Of a DNA stretch of 64,000 bases, positions 26,077 through 32,498 are shown in pieces. The position numbers and the translations under genes were made by a program. Below the pieces are notes generated by a model. That model ran no database searches. It saw only the letters and a list, made by a program, of their open reading frames with translations, and was not told the DNA's origin. How positions within the stretch are numbered: the stretch's first letter is position 1; every line of letters begins with the position of its first letter. Source of the DNA: Flaviflagellibacter rhizophilus (GTDB lineage Bacteria > Pseudomonadota > Alphaproteobacteria > Rhizobiales > Methylopilaceae); contig NZ_JAXAFJ010000006.1 in the NCBI RefSeq assembly GCF_033898525.1, forward strand, positions 1-64,000. The letters run 5' to 3'.

Positions 26077-27348
26077 ATGAACGCAACTGCGATGGCCCGT
26101 GCGCCCGAATGCAAGGGCGCGGATTACAACCCGAGCACCGGCGATGTGGTGGAGGCCTACGACGCCTTCATGCGCGCCTTCGAAGGCTACCGCGAGGCCA
26201 ATGACGAGCGGCTTTCCGAGATCGAGAACCGGCTGTCCTCCGATCCGCTCACGGAACAGAAGCTTGCCCGCATCGATTCCGCGCTCGACCGCCAGAAGGA
26301 TGTGCTGGATCAACTGGTGCTGAAGGCGCGACGCCCTGCGATGCGCGCCGAGCCCGAGCGCTGGAGCCTCGTGACGCGGGAGCACAAGACGGCGTTCGAA
26401 GGCTGTGTCCGGCGCGGCGATGCATCCGCAATGATGCGGCTGGACGGCAAGAGCCTGTCGGTGGGCTCAGCGTCCGACGGCGGCTATCTGGTGCCGGACG
26501 AGACGGAGCGCGAGATCGGCCGCAGGCTGACGGCGAGTTCGCCGATCCGGGCGATCGCGGGCATCCGTACGATCTCCTCCTCGGTTTATCGCAAGCCGTT
26601 CGCGACCGACGGCTTCGCCACCGGCTGGGTGGGCGAGACGGAGGTGCGTGCCCAAACCATGACGCCGACTTTGGCGGAACTCGAGTTCCCGGCCATGGAG
26701 CTCTACGCCATGCCGGCGGCGACGCAGACGCTGCTGGACGATGCGGCTGTCGATCTCGACCGCTGGATCGCGGAGGAGGTGGATTCAGCCTTCGCCGCGC
26801 AGGAGAGCGCCGCATTCGTGAACGGCGACGGCGACAAGAAGCCGAAGGGCTTCCTGTTCCCGGACAAGGTCGCGGAACAGGTCTGGGCCTGGGGGAAGAT
26901 CGGCTATGTCGCGACCGGCGTCGCCGGCGACTTCGCTGCCGCCAACCCGTCAGACCGGCTGGTCGACCTCGTTTACGCGCTGAAGGCCGGCTACCGACAG
27001 AACGCGCGCTTCGTGATGAACCGCCGCACGCAGGCCGCCGTGCGCAAGCTGAAGGACGGAGATGGTCGCTATCTATGGCTGCCGCCGGCCGAAGCGGGTG
27101 GCGATGCCTCGCTGCTGGGCTTCCCCGTGACGGAGGCCGAGGAGATGCCGAACATCGGCGCCAACCAGTTCTCGATGGCCTTCGGCGACTTCCGCCGGGG
27201 CTATCTGGTGGTGGATCGCCTGGGCGTGCGGGTGCTGCGCGACCCGTATTCCGCCAAGCCCTACGTGCTGTTCTACACGACCAAGCGTGTGGGCGGCGGC
27301 GTGCAGGATTTCGACGCCATCAAGCTGATGAAGTTCGGCGTCTCCTGA
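26077..27348 (+). CDS. GTA g5, major capsid protein (HK97 fold)
   Basis: 423 aa. An N-terminal scaffold-like delta region (about 28-95; VEAYDAFMRAFEGYREANDE, coiled-coil like) is probably removed by the g4 protease. The HK97 core follows with LSVGSASDGGYLVPDETERE, ISSSVYRKPF, GWVGETEVR, LELYAMP-like AMELYAMPAATQTLLDDAA, and the C-terminal FGDFRRGYLVVDRLGVRVLR. ATG 26077 has GCGAGGA 8 nt upstream, which decides it over an upstream in-frame ATG lying in the hairpin. Confidence 0.95.
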   Translation: MNATAMARAPECKGADYNPSTGDVVEAYDAFMRAFEGYREANDERLSEIENRLSSDPLTEQKLARIDSALDRQKDVLDQLVLKARRPAMRAEPERWSLVTREHKTAFEGCVRRGDASAMMRLDGKSLSVGSASDGGYLVPDETEREIGRRLTASSPIRAIAGIRTISSSVYRKPFATDGFATGWVGETEVRAQTMTPTLAELEFPAMELYAMPAATQTLLDDAAVDLDRWIAEEVDSAFAAQESAAFVNGDGDKKPKGFLFPDKVAEQVWAWGKIGYVATGVAGDFAAANPSDRLVDLVYALKAGYRQNARFVMNRRTQAAVRKLKDGDGRYLWLPPAEAGGDASLLGFPVTEAEEMPNIGANQFSMAFGDFRRGYLVVDRLGVRVLRDPYSAKPYVLFYTTKRVGGGVQDFDAIKLMKFGVS

Positions 27349-27362
27349 GCCTTCAGCCCTCC

Positions 27363-27386
27363 AGCCCGCCGCCCAGGCGGCGGGCT
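27363..27386 (+). other. Perfect hairpin between capsid and connector genes
   Basis: AGCCCGCCGCC (27363-27373) pairs perfectly with GGCGGCGGGCT (27376-27386); no T-run follows. It is placed 15 nt after the capsid stop and 32 nt before the g6 ATG, so it could protect the 3' end of a capsid mRNA from exonucleases. Confidence 0.7.
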
Positions 27387-27417
27387 GTCCTCACGCCCAT
27401 ATCCCGGATATCGCCCC

Positions 27418-27972
27418 ATGCCTTTGATCCTGCTGACGAAGCCGGAGGAGGAGCCGCTGTCGCTTGCCGACGCCAAGGCTTACCTCCGCGTCGACAATGA
27501 TGCCGAGGATGCCTTGATCGGCAGCCTGATCGTGGCCGCCCGGCGCCATTTGGAGGATGCCACCGGCAAGCGGTTCGTCCGCCAGCTTTGGCGGCTCTCG
27601 CTCGATGCGTGGCCGGTGGCTGGCGTCGTGTCCTTGCCGCTTGCGCCCGTGCTCGGAATCGCGGCTGCCCGGCTGCGCGAAGTGGATGGCACGGAGGTGC
27701 CGCTCGACATCACCAACTGGAGTGTCGATGGGGCGAACCGCCTGCACACGGACACGCATGTAGCCGTGCGCCGCCCGTTCGCGGGGATCGAGATCGATGT
27801 CGAAGCCGGGTTCGGCGATGCGGGCGATGTTCCGCAAGACGTCGTGCAGGCCATCCGGCTTCTGGTGGCGCATCTGTTCGAGCATCGGTCCGGGGCTGAT
27901 CACGCCCGCAATGGATTGCCGTTGGCGGCGGCGGCGCTGATCGCGATCGAGCGCCGGGTTCGGCTGGCATGA
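27418..27972 (+). CDS. GTA g6, head-tail connector (adaptor)
   Basis: 184 aa. It matches the phage gp6-like head-tail connector family: PLSLADAKAYLRVDNDAEDA, LIGSLIVAARRHLEDATGKR, then a beta-rich middle (VSLPLAPVLGI, GIEIDVEAGFGDAGDVPQDV) and AIRLLVAHLFEHR. It forms the ring under the portal. The stop overlaps the next start (ATGA). Confidence 0.9.
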   Translation: MPLILLTKPEEEPLSLADAKAYLRVDNDAEDALIGSLIVAARRHLEDATGKRFVRQLWRLSLDAWPVAGVVSLPLAPVLGIAAARLREVDGTEVPLDITNWSVDGANRLHTDTHVAVRRPFAGIEIDVEAGFGDAGDVPQDVVQAIRLLVAHLFEHRSGADHARNGLPLAAAALIAIERRVRLA

Positions 27973-28295
27973 GCGGGCCCGAAATCGGCGCGCTTCGCCA
28001 CAGGCTGACGATCGAGGCGCCCGTGGATCAGCCAGACGGAGCAGGGGGTTACCGGCGAACCCATCAGGCAGTCGCTCGCGTCTGGGCCGCGGTGCACGAG
28101 GACGCCGCCTTCTCTCGCGAACGTGATGCCCAGGGCACGGGGCGCCTACAGAGGGTGACGATGCGGTGGAGGGACGATCTGACCACCGCGCACCGGCTGC
28201 GCTCAGGAACAAGCATCTTGTTCATACGTTCTACATTTGATCCGACCGGAGAGCGCCGCTTTCTCGTCGCCAAGACAGAGGAATTTCGACCATGA
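27969..28295 (+). CDS. GTA g7, head closure/stopper protein
   Basis: 108 aa of the phage head-tail joining family: IGALRHRLTIEAPVDQPDGA, VWAAVHEDAAFSRERDAQGT, RWRDDLTTAHRLRSG and FDPTGERRFLV. It plugs the filled head and links to the tail. ATGA overlaps occur at both ends. Confidence 0.9.
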   Translation: MSGPEIGALRHRLTIEAPVDQPDGAGGYRRTHQAVARVWAAVHEDAAFSRERDAQGTGRLQRVTMRWRDDLTTAHRLRSGTSILFIRSTFDPTGERRFLVAKTEEFRP

Positions 28296-28489
28296 ACGTG
28301 TCGGCCGTCTTCAACAGCTACCAGGCTCAGGTTCGCAAGATCGCAACCGCGGCTGCCGAATATGTCGATCAGCTCACCGCGCCGGCTCGCAGCATCCGCA
28401 GCGAGCGGACCGACATGGTGCTCGGTGGCGATGCATGGCCGGGCCTTGTTCCGGTGGCAGCGCGTGCCGTGCGGGCCACGCATCGGTGA
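28292..28489 (+). CDS. Small extra GTA gene between g7 and g8, unknown
   Basis: 65 aa: a helical N-terminal half (NVSAVFNSYQAQVRKIATAA), then ARSIRSERTDMVLGGDAWP and a basic Arg-rich tail. Its ATG overlaps the g7 stop (ATGA) and its TGA overlaps the GTG of g8 (GTGA), the same coupling seen elsewhere in the cluster, which argues that it is translated. No RcGTA gene sits at this place as far as I know. It could be a minor head-tail or chaperone protein, or mainly a translational relay. Confidence 0.65.
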   Translation: MNVSAVFNSYQAQVRKIATAAAEYVDQLTAPARSIRSERTDMVLGGDAWPGLVPVAARAVRATHR

Positions 28490-28893
28490 GCGCCGCGCTC
28501 GCTTTGCGGGCGGCGGTTCGGGACAGGCTTCAGGACGACAGCGTGCTTGCCGGCCTTCTCGGTGGCACCAAGATCTACGATGAGGTGCCGCGCGAAGCGT
28601 CGGTGCCTTACGTCGTTCTTGCGGCCATCGACAGCCGCGAGGCCGGAGCTTCGCGGGACGAGGGCGAGGAGCATCGCTTCACGCTCAACATCTGGTCCGA
28701 CGAGCCCGGCATGAGCCAAGCCCTTTCCGCTGCCAACCAGGTGGTGACGACGCTCGATGGCGTCAATCTCGACGTGGCGGGGCATCATGTCTCCAACCTT
28801 CGCTGGCTGGCCACCGAGGCCAAGCGCGCAGCGGACGGGCGCCATCGCTTTGCAGCGTTGCGCTTCCGCGCCGTGACCGAGCCCTTCGCCTAG
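28486..28893 (+). CDS. GTA g8, tail terminator protein (DUF3168)
   Basis: 135 aa, GTG start overlapping the previous stop. DUF3168 blocks: LRAAVRDRLQDDSVLAGLLG, KIYDEVPREASVPYVVL, HRFTLNIWSDEPGMSQALSA, and FAALRFRAVTEP at the end. In RcGTA this protein caps the tail tube and joins it to the head. Confidence 0.9.
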   Translation: MSAALALRAAVRDRLQDDSVLAGLLGGTKIYDEVPREASVPYVVLAAIDSREAGASRDEGEEHRFTLNIWSDEPGMSQALSAANQVVTTLDGVNLDVAGHHVSNLRWLATEAKRAADGRHRFAALRFRAVTEPFA

Positions 28894-28924
28894 CGCTCAA
28901 CCCGCAGCTTCCAGACATCTCGAA

Positions 28925-28956
28925 GGCCCTTGTTCCGACCGGAACAGGGGCCTTTT
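28925..28956 (+). terminator. Terminator-like hairpin directly before the tail-tube gene
   Basis: 12-bp stem (28925-28936 with 28941-28952, one G-T wobble, loop GACC) followed by TTTT. It is 32 nt after the g8 stop and 21 nt before the g9 ATG, inside the operon, the same arrangement as before the capsid gene. Confidence 0.75.
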
Positions 28957-28977
28957 CTATTCAAGGATCCAGACATC

Positions 28978-29391
28978 ATGACGGCTCAGAAGGGCAAGGA
29001 CCTGCTGCTGAAGGTGGGCAGCGGGGAAGGCGGCTTCATCACCATTGCGGGTTTGCGAACACGAACGCTGATGCTGAACGCGCAGACGGTGGACGTCACA
29101 CACTCCGAAAGCGCCGGCCGCTGGCGTGAACTGCTCGAGGGAGCCGGAGTGCGGCGCGCAAGCCTCTCCGGATCCGGCGTGTTCCGCGACGGTGCTTCCG
29201 ATGCGAGGGCGCGGGAGATCTTCTTCGCCGGCACCTTGCTCCAGTGGCAGGTGGTCGTGCCGAGCTTCGGGACCATCGAAGGGCTCTTCCAGATCACCAG
29301 CCTGGAATATCGCGGCGACCACATGGGCGAGGTGACGTTCGACCTTTCGCTGGAAAGCGCGGGCGAGCTCAGCTTCACCGCGGACATCTAG
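28978..29391 (+). CDS. GTA g9, major tail (tube) protein
   Basis: 137 aa of the TP901-1-like major tail protein family: AQKGKDLLLKVGSGEGGFIT, NAQTVDVTHSESAGRWRELL, GAGVRRASLSGSGVFRDGAS and GDHMGEVTFDLSLESAGELS. It polymerises into the tail tube and is needed in many copies. ATG 28978 was chosen because it falls right after the hairpin and gives the family's normal start. Confidence 0.92.
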   Translation: MTAQKGKDLLLKVGSGEGGFITIAGLRTRTLMLNAQTVDVTHSESAGRWRELLEGAGVRRASLSGSGVFRDGASDARAREIFFAGTLLQWQVVVPSFGTIEGLFQITSLEYRGDHMGEVTFDLSLESAGELSFTADI

Positions 29392-29400
29392 GAGGGTTCG

Positions 29401-29736
29401 ATGGCGAACCTGCATCGCGGCGAGATCGCCGCTGAACTTGGCGGCAGCGAGTACACGCTGTGCCTGACATTGGGCGCGCTTGCCGAACTGGAAGCCGCAT
29501 TCGGGGCCGAGGACCTGATGGCGCTGGCCGAGCGCTTCGAAAGCGGCCGGCTCTCCGCACGCGACGCGATCCGCATCCTGGGCGCAGGGCTGCGCGGCGC
29601 CGGAAACACCATGAAGGACGACGAGGTTGCGGCGCTGCCCGCAGCCGGAGGGCTGGCGGGGCATCTCGACATCGTTGCGCGGCTTCTTTCGGCGACGTTC
29701 GGCACGGCTGAGGCCGCTTCCGCAAACCCTCGGTAG
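29401..29736 (+). CDS. GTA g10, tail assembly chaperone (G-like)
   Basis: 111 aa of the GTA-gp10 family (Phage_TAC type): MANLHRGEIAAELGGSEYTL, LTLGALAELEAAFGAEDLMA, LGAGLRGAGNTMKDDEVAAL. It coats the tape measure during tail assembly. GGAGGG precedes the ATG. A slippery heptamer A-AAC-CCT lies two codons before its stop and could divert ribosomes into the g10.1 frame. Confidence 0.9.
   Translation: MANLHRGEIAAELGGSEYTLCLTLGALAELEAAFGAEDLMALAERFESGRLSARDAIRILGAGLRGAGNTMKDDEVAALPAAGGLAGHLDIVARLLSATFGTAEAASANPR
29724..29730 (+). other. Candidate -1 frameshift site AAACCCT
   Basis: In the g10 frame the bases read A-AAC-CCT, an exact X-XXY-YYZ heptamer. Slipping back one base gives AAA-CCC and enters the g10.1 frame, which is open from 29712 to its stop at 29934. 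The normal g10 stop follows two codons later (29734-29736). Tail-chaperone pairs of many phages use this device. I see only a weak stem downstream. Confidence 0.6.
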
Positions 29737-29936
29737 GCGCACAATCCGGGCCGAGGGCTTTTCCCTGGCGTGACGTCATGGCGTCCGGGCTCGGGGTGAT
29801 GCGCCTTTCCCCACGCGATTTCTGGGCCATGACGCCGCGCGAATTCGCCGCGGCATGCGAGGGCCTGTTCGGCACGGCGCACGCGCCGCTGGCCCGCCGC
29901 GAACTCGACGACCTGATGAGCCGCTTTCCTGATTGA
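29730..29936 (+). CDS. GTA g10.1, tail assembly chaperone extension (GT-like)
   Basis: Frame -1 relative to g10. From the slip site it encodes 68 residues, including RAFPWRDVMASGLGVMRLSP and DFWAMTPREFAAACEGLFG, the hallmark of the small Phage_TAC_6/TIGR02216 family. The first ATG in this frame (29778) falls inside the conserved block after FPWRDV, with no ribosome site, and there is no ATG, GTG or TTG between the upstream stop (29709) and it. So the full domain can only be made as a g10 fusion (about 178 aa) or from a non-standard start. If initiated at 29778 it would be 52 aa. Confidence 0.75.
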   Translation, partial: SVGAQSGPRAFPWRDVMASGLGVMRLSPRDFWAMTPREFAAACEGLFGTAHAPLARRELDDLMSRFPD

Positions 29937-29950
29937 CGAGGTTCGACACC

Positions 29951-30526
29951 ATGGCTTTGGACGAAGAAACCCGCGTCCTGACGATCGACGCCGACACCAG
30001 CAAGGTTGAGCGCTCGCTCATCGAGCTGGACCGGCTCTCCCGGGGCTTCGGCCGCTCCCTGACATCTGCGCTGGAAGGCGCGGCAGTTCGTGGGCAATCG
30101 CTGTCCACGGTCCTGCAGGGACTTGGCCAGCGCCTCGTGGACCTTGCGCTCCGAAGCGCGATGAAGCCGCTCGAGAACAGCATTGCAGGCGCGCTGGGCA
30201 ATATCGTCGGAGGAGTGCTGCCGTTCGCCAAGGGCGGTGTTGTCGGCGGTCAAGTGCAGCCCTTTGCCACCGGAGGAGTGGTGTCCACGCCCACCTTCTT
30301 TCCCATGGCGGGTGGCCGCACCGGCCTGATGGGTGAGGCGGGGTCCGAGGCCATCCTGCCGCTGGCAAGGGGCAGCGACGGACGGCTGGGTGTGCGCGGC
30401 GGCGGTGGAGGCAGCCACGTGACCGTGAACATCAGCACGCCTGACGCCGGGAGCTTCCGGCGTTCCGAGGCCCAGGTATCCGCGCAGCTGGCCCGTGCGG
30501 TGGCTCGTGGGCGGAGGGGCATGTGA
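29951..30526 (+). CDS. GTA g11, short tape measure protein
   Basis: 191 aa, very short for a tape measure but normal for RcGTA-type particles with short tails. N-terminal helix EETRVLTIDADTSKVERSLI, a middle RGQSLSTVLQGLGQRLVDLA, then GVVGGQVQPFATGGVVSTPT, GRTGLMGEAGSEAILPL and GGGGGSHVTVNISTPD: the usual tape-measure C-terminal motif. ATG 29951 with ACGAGG upstream is preferred over a TTG at 29933 that would overlap the g10.1 stop. Confidence 0.88.
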   Translation: MALDEETRVLTIDADTSKVERSLIELDRLSRGFGRSLTSALEGAAVRGQSLSTVLQGLGQRLVDLALRSAMKPLENSIAGALGNIVGGVLPFAKGGVVGGQVQPFATGGVVSTPTFFPMAGGRTGLMGEAGSEAILPLARGSDGRLGVRGGGGGSHVTVNISTPDAGSFRRSEAQVSAQLARAVARGRRGM

Positions 30527-31155
30527 TGGCCGCGTTCCACGAGGTGCGCTTCCCGATCGAAATTGCGCTTGGCGCGCGCGGTGGACCTGAGCGTAGGACG
30601 GAGATTGTCACGCTCGGCTCCGGACGCGAGCAGCGCAATGCGCGCTGGGCGCATGCGCGGCGGCGCTGGGATGCAGGCTGGGGGGTGAAGAGCTTCTCGG
30701 CCCTTCGCGAGGTCGTATCCTTCTTCGAAGAACGGCGCGGGAGGCTGCATGGCTTCCGATGGCGCGACCGGCTCGACCACACCTCCTCACCGGAAGGGGT
30801 GGAACCCACCGCATCAGACCAGCCGCTGGGGCTGGGCGATGGCGGGCAAAGGGTTTTCCATCTGGTGAAGATCTACGGCGACGGCGCCGATCCCTATCGC
30901 CGGCCGATCCATAAGCCTGTGCAGGGGTCCGTGCGGGTTGCGGTGAACGGCACCGAGGTGAGCGATGGCATGTCCGTGGATGCAACGACCGGTCTCGTGA
31001 CATTCGCGGAGCCGCCGCCGCCTGGCGCCGAACTCAGCGCGGGCTTCGCGTTCGACGTGCCCGTGCGCTTCGACGCCGACTTCCTCGATGTGGACCTATC
31101 CGCTTTCGAGGCCGGGGCGATCCCTTCGATCCCGATCATCGAAATCCGTAGCTGA
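30526..31155 (+). CDS. GTA g12, distal tail protein (DUF2460)
   Basis: 209 aa of the TIGR02217/DUF2460 family: FHEVRFPIEIALGARGGPER, RREIVTL-like RRTEIVTLGSGREQRNARWA, VVSFFEERRGRLHGFRWRDR, KIYGDGADPYRRPIHKPVQG and VPVRFDADFLDVDL near the end. It forms the ring at the tail tip. The ATG shares its first base with the g11 stop (TGATG). Confidence 0.92.
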   Translation: MAAFHEVRFPIEIALGARGGPERRTEIVTLGSGREQRNARWAHARRRWDAGWGVKSFSALREVVSFFEERRGRLHGFRWRDRLDHTSSPEGVEPTASDQPLGLGDGGQRVFHLVKIYGDGADPYRRPIHKPVQGSVRVAVNGTEVSDGMSVDATTGLVTFAEPPPPGAELSAGFAFDVPVRFDADFLDVDLSAFEAGAIPSIPIIEIRS

Positions 31156-31170
31156 TCCGGAGCGGTCACC

Positions 31171-32064
31171 ATGCGCGACATACCAGCCGACCTTGCCGGA
31201 CACCTCTCCGGCGAGACGACCAGCCTGTGCCATTGCTGGCGTGCGACCCGGCGCGACGGCGTAAAACTGGGCTTCACCGACCACGACGAAGACCTCACTT
31301 TCGAGGACACGGTGTTCCATGCCGGAACCGGCCTGGACGCGGCGGAAGCTTCGAGCGGGTTGGGCTTCGCAGTCGGCGGCGGCGAGGTCGCCGGCGCGCT
31401 GAGCTCCGAGGGCCTCAGCGAAGAGGATCTGTCCGCCGGGCGCTGGGATGGCGCGCGCGTGGAGATGTTCCTCGTCAACTGGAAGGCTACCGAGCAGCGC
31501 ATCCGTCTGCGCGTGGCTGAGGTGGGCGAGGTGCGACGGCAAGGTGCGGAGTTCAGCGCCGAACTGCGGTCCATGATGCACCGCCTCGACGCGAAAACCG
31601 GCCGGCTCTACGCGGGGACCTGCGACGCCGAGCTTGGGGATGCCCGCTGCCGCAAGGATCTGCAGAGCCCAATCTTCACGGGCCAAGGGCTTGTCCTGGA
31701 AGCGGTGAGCGCGTTCGAACTCGTCGTGAGCGGTCTCCGGGACTTCGCCGACGGATGGTTTGCTGCTGGACGGCTGACCTGGGCCGACGGCAGGAACGCC
31801 GGGCACACCCTCCATATCCGCGACCACAGACGCGAGGGCGATCTGGCATGGCTCGGCCTCTGGCAAGCGCCGCCTGAGCCCGTGTCGTTCGGCGAAGGTT
31901 TCCAGGTGCAAGTCGGCTGCGACAAGCGCTTCACGACCTGCCGCGAACGCTTCGCGAACGTGCTGAACTTTCGTGGCTTTCCGCACATGCCCGGTACGGA
32001 GCGCGTGCTGGGCTACCCGTCCGAGGAAGACGGTGAGCTCGACGGCGGGAGCTACTTCCTGTGA
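31171..32064 (+). CDS. GTA g13, tail hub protein (DUF2163)
   Basis: 297 aa, TIGR02218 family: PADLAGHLSGETTSLCHCWR, KLGFTDHDEDLTFEDTVFHA, YAGTCDAELGDARCRKDLQS and QVQVGCDKRFTTCRERFANV, NFRGFPHMPGTE. The cysteines (CDAELGDARC, CDKRFTTC) form the pattern reported to bind an iron-sulfur cluster in RcGTA hub protein (from memory). It overlaps g14 by 4 nt. Confidence 0.93.
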   Translation: MRDIPADLAGHLSGETTSLCHCWRATRRDGVKLGFTDHDEDLTFEDTVFHAGTGLDAAEASSGLGFAVGGGEVAGALSSEGLSEEDLSAGRWDGARVEMFLVNWKATEQRIRLRVAEVGEVRRQGAEFSAELRSMMHRLDAKTGRLYAGTCDAELGDARCRKDLQSPIFTGQGLVLEAVSAFELVVSGLRDFADGWFAAGRLTWADGRNAGHTLHIRDHRREGDLAWLGLWQAPPEPVSFGEGFQVQVGCDKRFTTCRERFANVLNFRGFPHMPGTERVLGYPSEEDGELDGGSYFL

Positions 32065-32489
32065 CGGCCGAGCGGGTGGTTGCCGAAGCACGCCAGTGGA
32101 TCGGCACTCCTTATCGACACCACGCCAGCCTGAAGGGCGTGGGATGTGATTGCCTCGGCCTCGTCGCGGGCGTCTGGCGGGCGATGTACGGCAATCTACC
32201 CGAGGCGCCGCCGCCTTATGCGCCCGATTGGGCGGAGGCCGGCGTGGGCGAACCCTTGGCCGATGCGGCACACCGCCATCTGGTGCCCGTATCCGGCGGC
32301 GAGATCACGGCTGGGCAGGTCCTGATCTTCCGCTGGCGGGACGGCGTTGCCGCCAAGCACCTGGCGATCGCCACCGGTTCGGACCGGATGATCCACGCCC
32401 ATGATGGCGCGTGCGTGGCCGAAGTGCCGATCGCACGGCAGTGGCGGCGGCGGATCGCCTACCGCTTTACCTTCCCCGAAACAGATTGA
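32061..32489 (+). CDS. GTA g14, NlpC/P60-type cell wall peptidase
   Basis: 142 aa, GTG start overlapping g13. Catalytic Cys31 in GVGCDCLGLV, His99 in VAAKHLAIAT and a polar His at 111/113 (MIHAHDG). It is a tail-tip peptidase that opens the recipient's peptidoglycan during DNA entry. The active site appears intact. Confidence 0.93.
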   Translation: MTAERVVAEARQWIGTPYRHHASLKGVGCDCLGLVAGVWRAMYGNLPEAPPPYAPDWAEAGVGEPLADAAHRHLVPVSGGEITAGQVLIFRWRDGVAAKHLAIATGSDRMIHAHDGACVAEVPIARQWRRRIAYRFTFPETD

Positions 32490-32498
32490 GCTAAGCCG

